A stretch of DNA of 64,000 nt. Origin: Bradyrhizobium macuxiense. GTDB lineage: Bacteria > Pseudomonadota > Alphaproteobacteria > Rhizobiales > Xanthobacteraceae. The stretch spans positions 248,001 to 312,000 of the forward strand of contig NZ_VITY01000001.1 of NCBI RefSeq assembly GCF_007993935.1, in the 5' to 3' direction. The position numbers were made by a program, and so were the translations under genes. Positions 18,745 to 27,394 of the stretch are shown here, piece after piece (positions within the stretch are counted from its first letter, which is position 1; each line of letters starts with the position of its first letter). The notes beneath the pieces were generated by a model. The model was given only the letters and a program-made list of their open reading frames with translations, was not told the DNA's origin and did no database searches.

Positions 18745-19677
18745 ATGCCGCTCGCCCTGCCAACCCTTGGCTACGACCTCACGCTGCTCAAGACCGCGCC
18801 GCAGCGCGGCTCCGACGATAATCACGGCTGGTGCTACGGCCTGCCATCAGGCATTCGCAGCGAGCAATGGCCGCTCAGTCCACATGACGGCTTTCCGATG
18901 CAGCACTGCTTCACGCTGCGCGTCCCGCCGCAGTATCGCGCCAAGGGCGCCGCCTATGTCGCGCTCGCGATGTTCGCCGATCAGCAATATGACGAACCCG
19001 TCGAGATCGACGCGGTCGCGCAATATCTCGCGGCGGAGACCATCGAACGTCCGTCCGATCCGAATCTGTTGCCGTACTTCGCGTATCGACGGAACCGTCA
19101 TCCGATGGAGTTCCGGATGAAGGACATCATCGACCACAATTTCGCGGCGATCTGGCTCACGGAGGCCGAGTTCGCAGGACCGCTCTGCCAACCACCTGAG
19201 CTTGCCGATAACCCGCTGCTGGAAGCCAATCCGCCGCCGCGCTGGCTCGTGAAGGGCGCGGCGCGTACGGCGTTCGACGTCAATGTTGGACGCAGTACCC
19301 GGATCGACGAGTTGGAGAAGACCTACTGGTATCGACTGTTCGGTCACGTCCCCGCGACCGGGCACCATGCGTACGGCATCGCGCTGGCGCCGCGCGACGA
19401 CGACCCCAATGTCGGCAAGCCGCCACGCGATCATCTGCTGCACAAGGGCGAGCTCGGCGACTACATCGCGCCCTATAGCGAGGCCGGCACGTCGCAGGGT
19501 CTCGACCGGTTGCACGGTCGCAACCATCTCGGCGGCACGATGTTTCCCAACCAGTGGACGCCGAAATACAGCGCGACCTATCTCGAGATCGAAGAGCATT
19601 TCGGCGGCTTCAATTTCGGCGGCGGCAACGGCCAGCTCGATCTTGCGAGCATGGAGTTCGACTGGGCCTGCGGTTGA
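18745..19677 (+). CDS. Uncharacterised protein, 310 residues
   Basis: I do not recognise a named family. The protein has no signal peptide or membrane helix. It is rich in Pro, Trp, Tyr and His, with internal sequence such as DDNHGWCYGLPSGIRSEQWPLSPHDGFPMQHCFTLRVP and a C-terminal GGFNFGGGNGQLDLASMEFDWACG. The last part, with gly-rich turns before an acidic aromatic strand, faintly recalls the YwqG/DUF1963 fold, but this is only an impression. It lies alone between two terminators, so it is probably monocistronic. Codon use matches its neighbours, and the reading frame is intact, so it is very likely a real gene. The ATG at 18745 is the first in frame. Confidence 0.8.
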   Translation: MPLALPTLGYDLTLLKTAPQRGSDDNHGWCYGLPSGIRSEQWPLSPHDGFPMQHCFTLRVPPQYRAKGAAYVALAMFADQQYDEPVEIDAVAQYLAAETIERPSDPNLLPYFAYRRNRHPMEFRMKDIIDHNFAAIWLTEAEFAGPLCQPPELADNPLLEANPPPRWLVKGAARTAFDVNVGRSTRIDELEKTYWYRLFGHVPATGHHAYGIALAPRDDDPNVGKPPRDHLLHKGELGDYIAPYSEAGTSQGLDRLHGRNHLGGTMFPNQWTPKYSATYLEIEEHFGGFNFGGGNGQLDLASMEFDWACG

Positions 19678-19680
19678 AGC

Positions 19681-19702
19681 GCGCGCATTCAGCGCGCATT
19701 CA
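19681..19702. repeat. Exact 11-bp tandem duplication
   Basis: GCGCGCATTCA occurs twice in direct tandem, ending 36 bp before the -35 box of the DUF1236 promoter. It may be a recent slippage event or a paired protein-binding site. Confidence 0.6.
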
Positions 19703-19738
19703 CATAAGATACAAAGCGCGGGGAACCGCAAATCAACA

Positions 19739-19763
19739 GGAACATCGCACATCCTCTCCCGTT
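19739..19763 (+). promoter_or_regulatory. EcfG-type general stress promoter of the DUF1236 gene
   Basis: GGAAC (19739-19743) and CGTT (19760-19763) are separated by exactly 16 bp. This is the consensus of the alphaproteobacterial general-stress sigma factor EcfG (PhyR-NepR-EcfG cascade). The start codon lies 39 bp after the -10 box, which suits a short leader. Confidence 0.65.
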
Positions 19764-19802
19764 GACGGCGCGGGCAATGCTGAAAAACGAGGAGGAATTT
19801 CG

Positions 19803-20624
19803 ATGTCTAAACGCTTTCTGATTTCGGTCGCTGCGGCGGCTTTGCTCGCCGGCACCGGTTTCGCGAATGCACAGGGCGCCGGCGGCGCCAACAAGGAATC
19901 CGGGGCCGGCGGTGGCGCGACCACGCAGCACTCTGCACCGTCAGGTGGCGCGTCGTCGGGCACGATGCAGCACGATTCGGGTGGCATGAAGGGTTCCGAG
20001 CATTCGACGACCGGTGAGTCTTCCCAAGGCATGAAGGGCGCCGAGTCCGACAAGTCCGGCGCCGCCGCCAAGGGCGCGCAGGACACCACGCAGAAGCCGA
20101 AGGGCATGAGCTCGGAGAACGAGGCCACCAAGGGCAAGGAGAGCTCGAAGGACATGAAGGCCGAGGGCCGCGAAAAGAGCGGCAACATGAAGGCCGAGGA
20201 GCATGACAAGAGCGGCAAGATGAACAATGCCGCCGAGAGCCGCGAGAAGGGCGGCGCCACGACCAACCAGAACGCTCAGACCAAGAGCCCGACCGACACC
20301 AACCGCGCCCAGACCAACGACACCAGCCGCACCCAGACCACGACCGGCAACGCGGCGACGTCGGCCACTGCGGCTCCGCCGGCCGAGAAGCGCACCCAGA
20401 TCTCGACCGCGATCAAGTCGGAGAAGGTCACCGAAACCACCAACGTGAACTTCAACGTGTCGGTGGGCACCCGCATCCCGGCTGACGTTCACTTCTATCC
20501 GCTGCCGGAGCGGGTCGTGACGATCTATCCGCAGTGGCGCGGTTATGACTTCATCCTGGTCAAGGGCCGCTACATCATCGTGCAGCCGGAGACCCACGAG
20601 ATCGTCTACATCATCGAGGGCTAA
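19803..20624 (+). CDS. DUF1236-domain secreted protein
   Basis: The 273-residue protein has a signal peptide (MSKRFLISVAAAALLAGTGFANAQ), a long low-complexity central region and a C-terminal DUF1236 domain of about 55 residues (VSVGTRIPADVHFYPLPERVVTIYP to the end). The middle is rich in Lys, Glu, Ser, Gly and Met, with recurring GMKGSE/GMKGAES and KAEGREKSGNMKAEEHDKSGKM units, probably disordered and hydrophilin-like. DUF1236 proteins are widespread in Bradyrhizobium and their function is unknown. The start is supported by an ideal GAGGAGG 9-10 bases upstream. The EcfG-type promoter directly before it suggests induction in the general stress response. A terminator follows. Confidence 0.9.
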   Translation: MSKRFLISVAAAALLAGTGFANAQGAGGANKESGAGGGATTQHSAPSGGASSGTMQHDSGGMKGSEHSTTGESSQGMKGAESDKSGAAAKGAQDTTQKPKGMSSENEATKGKESSKDMKAEGREKSGNMKAEEHDKSGKMNNAAESREKGGATTNQNAQTKSPTDTNRAQTNDTSRTQTTTGNAATSATAAPPAEKRTQISTAIKSEKVTETTNVNFNVSVGTRIPADVHFYPLPERVVTIYPQWRGYDFILVKGRYIIVQPETHEIVYIIEG

Positions 20625-20666
20625 GCCGGCCTCGACGCGAGGGTGCCAGACGGCTCTCGCAATCCC

Positions 20667-20695
20667 AACCCCGTCCCTCCAAGGGGCGGGGTTTT
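20667..20695 (+). terminator. Rho-independent terminator after the DUF1236 gene
   Basis: AACCCCGTCCC pairs with GGGGCGGGGTT around TCCAA, and a short T tract follows. The remaining bases up to aroQ hold only the degenerate repeats at 20906-20966. Confidence 0.85.
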
Positions 20696-20905
20696 GCGCT
20701 CGCCCCCGATGCGCAGTCACCGGTGGATGGCGGACCCCGGGCGCCACCCGCCGCGCCTTCCGCGAAGTTTGGTTAATCAGTAATTTCCGTAGGTTACGGC
20801 AGCTATCTAACAGCCCGGGAGAAGCTGTTGAAGACGTTCCGATTCCACCTAAAGACTTCCCCTGCGGCCGGTTGTTACCTATAACCCGGCCCACTCCGCC
20901 CCTCG

Positions 20906-20966
20906 TCGGAACCCCTCGGACCCTTTGTCGGACCTCTTGGCCGGAACCCTTGGCAGGAATCTTTTG
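20906..20966. repeat. Degenerate 10-14-bp tandem repeats in the aroQ leader
   Basis: Five successive imperfect units (TCGGAACCCC, TCGGACCCTTTG, TCGGACCTCTTG, GCCGGAACCCTTG, GCAGGAATCTTTTG) run up to two bases before the aroQ start codon. The last unit overlaps the ribosome-binding region, so unit number could affect translation. The pattern is visible but decayed. Confidence 0.6.
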
Positions 20967-20968
20967 GA

Positions 20969-21442
20969 ATGGCTGCTGCCGGAACGATCTATGTGCTGAA
21001 CGGCCCGAACCTCAACCTGTTGGGGACGCGCGAGCCGGAGACCTATGGCCATGCCACCCTCGCCGATGTCGAGAAGCTGTGCGTGGAGACCGCGCGCCAG
21101 TTCGCCCTGACCGCCGACTGCCGGCAGTCCAATCGCGAGGGCGAACTGATCGACTTCATCCATGAGGCCCACGCCAAGAAGGCGGTCGGCATCATCATCA
21201 ATGCCGGCGGTTACTCCCATACCTCGATCGCGCTGCATGACGCGCTGGTTGCGGTCAGGATTCCTGCCGTCGAGGTCCATGTCAGCAACATCCACGCCCG
21301 CGAGAGCTTCCGGGACCACTCGTTCACTGCTAAAGCCGCCTTCGCGTCACTTTGCGGCTTCGGCATCGACGGCTACCGGCTTGCGATCATCGGCCTTGCC
21401 ACCAAAATCGGTGCCAAGATCGATGCAAAGGCAAAGACTTAA
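20969..21442 (+). CDS. aroQ: 3-dehydroquinate dehydratase, type II
   Basis: The 157-residue enzyme converts 3-dehydroquinate to 3-dehydroshikimate in aromatic amino acid synthesis. Type II signatures are present: [19 protein letters not shown] near residues 9-27 with the catalytic tyrosine Tyr26, [17 protein letters not shown] with the substrate-binding Asn and His, and [17 protein letters not shown]. The length is typical of the dodecameric type II enzymes. It is followed 52 bp later by accB and accC on the same strand, a conserved alphaproteobacterial order that probably reflects cotranscription. Confidence 0.96.
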   Translation: MAAAGTIYVLNGPNLNLLGTREPETYGHATLADVEKLCVETARQFALTADCRQSNREGELIDFIHEAHAKKAVGIIINAGGYSHTSIALHDALVAVRIPAVEVHVSNIHARESFRDHSFTAKAAFASLCGFGIDGYRLAIIGLATKIGAKIDAKAKT

Positions 21443-21494
21443 TCGTCAATCCTGACGTTCCCCGTCACCAGACAGAGATTTCGGATCAAACAAC

Positions 21495-21998
21495 ATGGCG
21501 CGCCAGCCAGACGACAAATCAGCCGTAAAGTCCAAGAGCGAGTCGAAGAACGACGACAGCGTCCTCATTCGCGAACTCGCGCTGCTGCTTGCCGAGACCA
21601 ACCTCACCGAGATCGAGATCGAGCGTTCCGGCCTGCGCGTCCGTGTCGCGCGCAACATCAGCATCGCGGCATCGGTGCCGACCGCCGTGCACGCGGTGGC
21701 CGCGCCGGCCGCCGTGGCCGTGCCGGCTGCAGCCGTTGCCGGTGCGACCGATCTGGCAAAGCACCCGGGCGCCGTTCCCTCGCCGATGGTCGGCACCGCC
21801 TATTGGGCGCCCGAGCCGGGCGCCAAGCCGTTCATTGAAGTCGGCACCAAGGTCACGGCCGGCCAGACGCTTCTGATCATCGAGGCGATGAAGACGATGA
21901 ACCAGATCCCGTCGCCGCGCGCGGGCACCGTGACGCAGATCCTCGTCGAGGACGGCCAGCCCGTCGAATTCGGCGAGCCGCTCGTCATCATTGAATAG
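21495..21998 (+). CDS. accB: Acetyl-CoA carboxylase biotin carboxyl carrier protein
   Basis: The 167-residue protein carries biotin between the carboxylase and carboxyltransferase halves of acetyl-CoA carboxylase, the first step of fatty acid synthesis. A helical N-terminal region ([29 protein letters not shown]) leads to an Ala/Val/Pro-rich flexible linker. The lipoyl/biotinyl domain has the biotinylation motif EAMKT with Lys133. The family-typical thumb region is present near [15 protein letters not shown]. It is 52 bp after aroQ and 24 bp before accC. Confidence 0.96.
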   Translation: MARQPDDKSAVKSKSESKNDDSVLIRELALLLAETNLTEIEIERSGLRVRVARNISIAASVPTAVHAVAAPAAVAVPAAAVAGATDLAKHPGAVPSPMVGTAYWAPEPGAKPFIEVGTKVTAGQTLLIIEAMKTMNQIPSPRAGTVTQILVEDGQPVEFGEPLVIIE

Positions 21999-22022
21999 CT
22001 TCCGTCAACGGCAGGCGCTGCG

Positions 22023-23381
22023 ATGTTCGACAAGATCCTCATAGCCAATCGCGGCGAGATCGCGCTTCGCGTGCTGCGCGCCTGCAAGGAGCTCGGCATC
22101 TCCACCGTCGCGGTGCATTCCACCGCCGACGCCGACGCCATGCATGTGCGGCTCGCCGACGAGAGCGTGTGCATCGGCCCGCCGCCGTCGAAGGATTCCT
22201 ATCTCAACGTGCCGGCGCTGCTTGCCGCCTGCGAGATCACCGGCGCCGACGCCGTGCATCCCGGCTACGGCTTCCTGTCCGAGAACGCGCGCTTCGCCGA
22301 GATCCTCGCCGACCACAATCTCGGCTTCATTGGTCCGAAGGCCGAGCACATCCGCCTGATGGGCGACAAGATCGAGGCCAAGAAGACCGCCAAGCGTCTC
22401 GGCATCCCGGTGGTGCCCGGCTCGGACGGCGCGGTGACCTCGGAGGCCGATGCGCTCGCCATCGGCAAGGATATCGGCTTCCCGGTGCTGGTGAAGGCGG
22501 CAGCCGGCGGCGGCGGCCGCGGCATGAAGGTCGCCCACACCGAGGCCGACCTCGCGCTGGCGCTGTCGACCGCGGCCAACGAGGCCAAGTCGGCGTTCGG
22601 CGACGCCTCGGTCTATCTGGAGAAATACCTGCAGAAGCCGCGCCACATCGAGATCCAGATTCTCGGCGACGGCCGCGGCGGCGCGATCCATCTCGGCGAG
22701 CGCGACTGCTCGCTGCAGCGCCGTCACCAGAAGGTCTGGGAGGAAGGCCCCTCGCCCGTGCTCGCGGCAGCCGCTCGCGCCAGGATCGGCGAGACCTGCG
22801 CCAAGGCGATGCGGGATATGAAGTATCTCGGCGTCGGCACCATCGAATTTCTCTACGAGGACGGCGAGTTCTATTTCATCGAAATGAACACCCGCATCCA
22901 GGTCGAGCATCCGGTCACCGAAAGCATCACCGACATCGATCTGGTGCTGGAGCAGATCCGGATTGCCGCCGGCGGCGACCTGCCGGCCAAGCAGAACGAC
23001 ATCGCGATCATCGGCCACGCCATCGAGTGCCGCATCAATGCGGAGAACCCGCAGACCTTCCGTCCCTCGCCCGGACGGATCACGCAATTCCATCCGCCGG
23101 GCGGCCTCGGCGTGCGGATCGATTCCGCGGTCTATCAGGGCTACGTGATCCCGCCCTATTACGACTCGCTGGTCGGCAAGCTGATCGTGCACGGCAAGAC
23201 CCGCGGCGAATGCCTAATGCGGCTGCGCCGGGCGCTCGATGAGATGGTGGTCGACGGGATCGAGACGACGCTGCCGCTGTTCCGCGCACTGGTGCGCGAG
23301 CCCGACATCATCGAGGGCGACTATCACATCCACTGGCTGGAGCAGTATCTCGCCGGCCAGCCGTCCGACGTCCCGAAATAG
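22023..23381 (+). CDS. accC: Acetyl-CoA carboxylase biotin carboxylase subunit
   Basis: The 452-residue enzyme carboxylates biotin on AccB using ATP and bicarbonate. It shows the N-terminal [25 protein letters not shown], the ATP-grasp glycine loop [12 protein letters not shown], the ligand residues in [16 protein letters not shown] and the C-terminal [17 protein letters not shown]. Length and motifs are standard. It is translated just after accB. In many Rhizobiales the next gene is aat, but here a signalling operon follows and aat is 15.8 kb away. Confidence 0.97.
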   Translation: MFDKILIANRGEIALRVLRACKELGISTVAVHSTADADAMHVRLADESVCIGPPPSKDSYLNVPALLAACEITGADAVHPGYGFLSENARFAEILADHNLGFIGPKAEHIRLMGDKIEAKKTAKRLGIPVVPGSDGAVTSEADALAIGKDIGFPVLVKAAAGGGGRGMKVAHTEADLALALSTAANEAKSAFGDASVYLEKYLQKPRHIEIQILGDGRGGAIHLGERDCSLQRRHQKVWEEGPSPVLAAAARARIGETCAKAMRDMKYLGVGTIEFLYEDGEFYFIEMNTRIQVEHPVTESITDIDLVLEQIRIAAGGDLPAKQNDIAIIGHAIECRINAENPQTFRPSPGRITQFHPPGGLGVRIDSAVYQGYVIPPYYDSLVGKLIVHGKTRGECLMRLRRALDEMVVDGIETTLPLFRALVREPDIIEGDYHIHWLEQYLAGQPSDVPK

Positions 23382-23394
23382 TTTGGAACTTGGT

Positions 23395-23420
23395 GGAACC
23401 CAGGACCCTGTTCAAGCGTA
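23395..23420 (+). promoter_or_regulatory. Weak EcfG-like promoter candidate before the kinase operon
   Basis: GGAAC (23395-23399), then 17 bp, then CGTA (23417-23420), one base off the CGTT consensus. It lies 62 bp before the GTG start of the sensor kinase. A second GGAAC occurs 12 bp upstream. The match is suggestive only. Confidence 0.25.
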
Positions 23421-23481
23421 CTAAAGGGTTATTGGCTTTCCACGGGGACGCATTGAATCCCACTCCCGCAAAGAGACCGGC

Positions 23482-25011
23482 GTGACGCAAGTTTCACGAC
23501 GCCGATCCACGTTGCAGATCGTCCTGCTGTCGGCGGGATTTTTCGTGCTGGTTGCGGTCAGCGTGGCGTCCGTCCTGCTGGTCAACAAGGCGCGCGAGGA
23601 CAACGCCCTGGTCGTCCACACGGTCGAGGTCGAGGGCCAGGTTGCCAGCCTGCTGGTCGACATCAGGCGCGCCGAAAGCGCCACCAGAGCGTATCTGCTG
23701 ACGTCTGCACCACAATACCTGTCCGAGTACCAGTCGGCTGCGGCGGGACTCCCGGCCGCGCTCGGCCATCTCCAGATGATGACCGTCGATAATCCGGTGC
23801 AGGTCGCCAATGCCGCGAGGCTCAAGGCCGCGGTCGAGCAGCGGCTGGCCGAGTTCGCCCTCAGCATCGAGCGCGTTGGGAACAACGACACCGCGACCAG
23901 CGTCGACGTCCTGCGCAAGCCCACATCGACCGATGCGCTGGAGGCGATCGCCCGGATCGGCCGCGACATGCGCACCGAGGAGGATCGCCTGCTGGCGGCG
24001 CGCACCGCGACCGCGGACCGGACCCAGGTGCTGGCCTCCTCGGTCACCATCGCCGGCTCCTGCATGGTGCTCGCGCTCGCCGCCCTCTCGGTGGTGCTGC
24101 TGCGGCAATCGTCGCGGGCGCGCGACGAGGCCGAGGCCAGGCTGCGCGACAGCAACGTCAATCTCGAAACCATCGTCGACGAGCGGACCTCCGACCTGCG
24201 CGAGGCCAACGAGGAAATCCAGCGCTTCGCCTATATCGTCAGCCACGATTTGCGCTCGCCCCTGGTCAACATCATGGGCTTCACCAGCGAGCTGGAGGAG
24301 TTGCGCGGCGACATCTTCAAGCGCATCGCCACACTCAATCGCACTGCGTCGCTGGCACCGGCGATGCCGGAAGACGCGACCGACGTCGCCGAGCCCGAGC
24401 TCGAGGGCTCCGACAAGCAGCTGTCCGACGATTTCAACGAATCGCTCGGCTTCATCAAATCGTCGATCGCCAAGATGGATCGCCTGATCAGCGCGATCCT
24501 CAATCTCACCCGCGAGGGCCGCCGCGAGTTCAAGCCGGAGCGGATCGATCTCCGCGAGCTGATCGACGGCATCGTCAAGACCGTCGCGCACCAGGCAGCC
24601 GAGGCCAATGCGACCGTCGCGGTCGGCACGTTGCCGAATATCGTCAGCGACCGCCTCGCGCTGGAACAGATCTTCTCCAACCTGATCGACAACGCACTCA
24701 AGTACCTCAAGGAGGGCGTCCCCGGCGAGATCGCGATCCAGGGCCGCACCAAGCTCGGCTTTGCGATCTTCGAGGTCACGGACAACGGCCGCGGCATCGA
24801 TCCGAAGGACCATCAGCGCATCTTCGATTTGTTCCGCCGCGCCGGAACCCAGGACAAGCCTGGTCAGGGCATCGGGCTTGCACATGTCCGCGCACTTGTG
24901 CGCAGACTGGGCGGCACCATGTCGGTAGCGTCGGAACTTCACAGCGGCAGCACGTTCACGATCACGCTGCCTATCAAATGGTCAGGCAGGAACCGGGACA
25001 AAGCATCATGA
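23482..25011 (+). CDS. CHASE3-domain sensor histidine kinase
   Basis: The 509-residue inner-membrane kinase starts at GTG. Two membrane helices (about residues 12-34 and 185-207) bracket a periplasmic CHASE3 domain with RRAESATRAYLLTSAPQYLSEY. A coiled coil leads to the HisKA domain with phosphoacceptor His255 in FAYIVSHDLRSPLVN. The loop after the H-box is unusually long, with an acidic stretch (PEDATDVAEPELEGSDKQ) before the second helix. ATP-binding boxes are NLIDNALKYLKE and DNGRGIDPKDH. Its TGA overlaps the ATG of the receiver gene (ATGA), so the three genes are translationally coupled. The signal is unknown. Confidence 0.93.
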   Translation: MTQVSRRRSTLQIVLLSAGFFVLVAVSVASVLLVNKAREDNALVVHTVEVEGQVASLLVDIRRAESATRAYLLTSAPQYLSEYQSAAAGLPAALGHLQMMTVDNPVQVANAARLKAAVEQRLAEFALSIERVGNNDTATSVDVLRKPTSTDALEAIARIGRDMRTEEDRLLAARTATADRTQVLASSVTIAGSCMVLALAALSVVLLRQSSRARDEAEARLRDSNVNLETIVDERTSDLREANEEIQRFAYIVSHDLRSPLVNIMGFTSELEELRGDIFKRIATLNRTASLAPAMPEDATDVAEPELEGSDKQLSDDFNESLGFIKSSIAKMDRLISAILNLTREGRREFKPERIDLRELIDGIVKTVAHQAAEANATVAVGTLPNIVSDRLALEQIFSNLIDNALKYLKEGVPGEIAIQGRTKLGFAIFEVTDNGRGIDPKDHQRIFDLFRRAGTQDKPGQGIGLAHVRALVRRLGGTMSVASELHSGSTFTITLPIKWSGRNRDKAS

Positions 25012-25448
25012 GCGATCCAGTCACCATCATCATGATCGAGGACGACGAGGGCCATGCCCGCCTGATTGAGCGGAATATCCGGCGCTCAGGTGTCAACAAT
25101 GAGATCATTCCGTTCACCAACGGTACAGCGGCCGTGAACTACCTGTTCGGCAAGGATGGCAGCGCGGTCGAGCGCAAGGGCCATGCCCTGCTCATCCTGC
25201 TTGATCTCAATCTGCCTGACATGACCGGCATCGACATTCTGAAGCGGGTCAAGGAGAACAAGTATCTCAAGTCGACGCCGGTGGTCGTGCTGACCACGAC
25301 CGACGATTCCCAGGAGATCAAGCGTTGCTACGAACTCGGTTGCAACGTCTACATCACCAAGCCGGTGAACTACGAGAGCTTTGCCAACGCCATTCGCCAG
25401 CTTGGCCTGTTCTTTTCCGTGATTCAGGTGCCGCCAGCTTCCGTATGA
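25008..25448 (+). CDS. Single-domain response regulator (Rcp1-like receiver)
   Basis: The 146-residue protein is a lone receiver domain: acidic pocket EDDE near residues 11-14, phosphoacceptor Asp66 in LLDLNLPDMTGID, conserved Thr in VVVLTTTDD and Lys in VYITKPVNY. The long segment TAAVNYLFGKDGSAVERKGHA between the second strand and the phosphorylation site is typical of the Rcp1 subfamily that pairs with phytochrome-like and CHASE3 kinases. It has no output domain, so it probably relays phosphate or acts by protein binding. The start is the ATG overlapping the kinase stop; its own stop overlaps the next start in the same way. Confidence 0.93.
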   Translation: MSDPVTIIMIEDDEGHARLIERNIRRSGVNNEIIPFTNGTAAVNYLFGKDGSAVERKGHALLILLDLNLPDMTGIDILKRVKENKYLKSTPVVVLTTTDDSQEIKRCYELGCNVYITKPVNYESFANAIRQLGLFFSVIQVPPASV

Positions 25449-26536
25449 CCAGCGCAACGCCGACACTGCTCTATATCGACGACGACGCGGCGCTGGCGCG
25501 CCTGGTCGAACGCGGGCTGACTCGCGCGGGCTACAAGGTCGTGCACGCCGCGAGCGGCCAGGACGGTCTCGACCGGCTCGCCCAGGGCGGCATCGACGTC
25601 GTCGCGCTCGACCAGTACATGCCCGGCCTCGACGGGCTGGAGACGCTGGAGCAGATCCTCACGATTCCGGACGCCCCGCCGGTGGTGTTCGTCACCGCCT
25701 CGCAGGATTCGGCGATTGCCGTCACCGCGCTGAAGGCCGGCGCCGCGGACTATCTGGTCAAGGACGTCAGGGGCGAATTCATCCCGCTGCTCCAGGTCGC
25801 AGTGAACGGCGCGGTGCGGCGGGCGGCGATCCAGAAAGCGCGCGACGAGGCCGAGGCCGAGGTGCACGCCTCGCGCGACCGGTATGCCGCGCTCGCCGCC
25901 GAGCGCGAGGTGCTGCTGCGCGAGGTCAACCACAGAGTCGGCAATTCGCTGCAGATCATCGCCTCGCTGCTGCACCTGCAGGCCAATTCAGCGAGCCAGC
26001 AGGACGTCAAGGCGGCGCTCACCAACGCGATGGGCCGCGTCGCCGCCGTCGCGCAGGTGCACCGCCGCCTCTACACCTCGCACGACTTCAAGACCGTGAT
26101 GCTCAACCAGTATCTCGAAGCGCTGCTCGAGGATCTCAGGCGCTCGGCCGAGGGCAACAAGATGTCGCGGCTGACGCTGAAGGCCGCCCCGGTCGAGATC
26201 GATCCCGACCGCGCGGTCGCGATCGGCATCATCGTCAACGAACTGGTGATGAACGCCGTGAAATACGCCTATCCCGACGGCGCCGGCCCGATCCATGTCG
26301 AGCTCAAGCCGCAGGGCGACGACCTGCAGCTCGCGATCAGCGATGAAGGCGTCGGTTTCGACGACAAGGCCGATCCGCGCGGCACCGGCATGGGCCAGCG
26401 CATCGTCGCAGCGATGGCCGGCAAGCTCGACGCCAGCGTCGAGCGCGACCCCGACCACAGCGGCACCCGCTTCGTGGTGCGGTTCGCCCGCGTCACCCCG
26501 GCGCCGGCGAAATCGACCAGTGCTGCCGCCAGCTAG
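25445..26536 (+). CDS. Receiver-HisKA_2 histidine kinase (response regulator/kinase hybrid)
   Basis: The 363-residue cytosolic protein joins an N-terminal receiver (DDD at 12-14, Asp56 in VVALDQYMPGLDG, Lys in DYLVKDVRG) to a short coiled coil and a HisKA_2-type kinase. The phosphoacceptor is His163 in LLREVNHRVGNSLQIIASLLHLQA, and the ATPase domain has NELVMNAVKYAYPDG and DEGVGFDD. HisKA_2/HWE kinases of this shape commonly act in alphaproteobacterial general-stress and light signalling. The ATGA overlap with the preceding receiver gene indicates coupled translation. A phosphorelay CHASE3 kinase, receiver, receiver-kinase is the simplest model. Confidence 0.92.
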   Translation: MTSATPTLLYIDDDAALARLVERGLTRAGYKVVHAASGQDGLDRLAQGGIDVVALDQYMPGLDGLETLEQILTIPDAPPVVFVTASQDSAIAVTALKAGAADYLVKDVRGEFIPLLQVAVNGAVRRAAIQKARDEAEAEVHASRDRYAALAAEREVLLREVNHRVGNSLQIIASLLHLQANSASQQDVKAALTNAMGRVAAVAQVHRRLYTSHDFKTVMLNQYLEALLEDLRRSAEGNKMSRLTLKAAPVEIDPDRAVAIGIIVNELVMNAVKYAYPDGAGPIHVELKPQGDDLQLAISDEGVGFDDKADPRGTGMGQRIVAAMAGKLDASVERDPDHSGTRFVVRFARVTPAPAKSTSAAAS

Positions 26537-26692
26537 ACCAGACGGCCGCCGCCGGATCGATCGATTTTTCGCATTCGCCTTAACGGCCGCATCACCCTGT
26601 CGTTCGATCGCGGCAAGCTGACCCGGCCGGTTAAGACAAATCTGGGCATTGTTTGCCATGCTTTTCCCCCAACTTGGCAGGAACGGCACGCG

Positions 26693-27370
26693 ATGTTCGG
26701 GCGCAGGGTGGAGTTCGGAAAGAAGCAGGAGACCTTGGGCGGGCTCAAGGAGGCGTCACGTCCGGCGCCGGATGCCGATGGCGCGGCACCTGCTTTTCAC
26801 AAGAGGCAGTGGGATGATCCGCGGATCGGATCGATGCTGCGCGATGCAGGTTTCGCGCCGGATGACGAACGCGGCAACGCGCCGACCGCCGACAATCGCC
26901 TCGCCGTATTCGCTGCGGCCAACCAGCGGCTGCAGGAGCGCACCGAAGCGTTCAATCGCGACATGAAAGCACAGCACGGCCACTGCCAGGCGGTGCCGTT
27001 CCTGGTCATCGATCACAAGATCTGGGACGGGCCGCACGGCGCGTTTCTCTACGCGCAGATGGATCTGATCGGCTACGACGAATGGAACGTGATCATGCTG
27101 GCGTCAGATCCGCAGACCACGCAGACATGCGGCCTGGCAGGCCATCCGGGCTTTCTCCCGGCGGTGACGCAAGCGATGACCGAGCATGTGATCGGCTGGA
27201 AGGCGCGGCACGACGCCCTGCTCACGGCATTCGGCATCCCTGCCGGCGGTGGCCGCAACGTCGCGCACGAGCAATATGAGATGGAAAGGGACGCCCTGCG
27301 CCAGGAGATTATCGACAAGGCCGGCTGGATGAAGCCTCGCATCATCGAAGACCTCCTCCGCAAGGGCTAA
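26693..27370 (+). CDS. Uncharacterised protein, 225 residues
   Basis: I recognise no family. The protein is soluble and hydrophilic, with no signal peptide. The first 50 residues are charged and probably disordered; the middle contains HCQAVPFLVIDHKIWDGPHGAFLYAQMDLIGYDEWNVIMLASD, a predicted alpha/beta region with conserved-looking Trp, His and Cys. The C-terminal part is helical (EHVIGWKARHDALL, MERDALRQEIIDKAG). It lies between the signalling operon and the efflux operon, on the plus strand, with 156 bp upstream that contains no obvious promoter. The open frame and codon use support a real gene. Confidence 0.75.
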   Translation: MFGRRVEFGKKQETLGGLKEASRPAPDADGAAPAFHKRQWDDPRIGSMLRDAGFAPDDERGNAPTADNRLAVFAAANQRLQERTEAFNRDMKAQHGHCQAVPFLVIDHKIWDGPHGAFLYAQMDLIGYDEWNVIMLASDPQTTQTCGLAGHPGFLPAVTQAMTEHVIGWKARHDALLTAFGIPAGGGRNVAHEQYEMERDALRQEIIDKAGWMKPRIIEDLLRKG

Positions 27371-27394
27371 CGGCGCAGGCCCTTCCCGCGCAGC

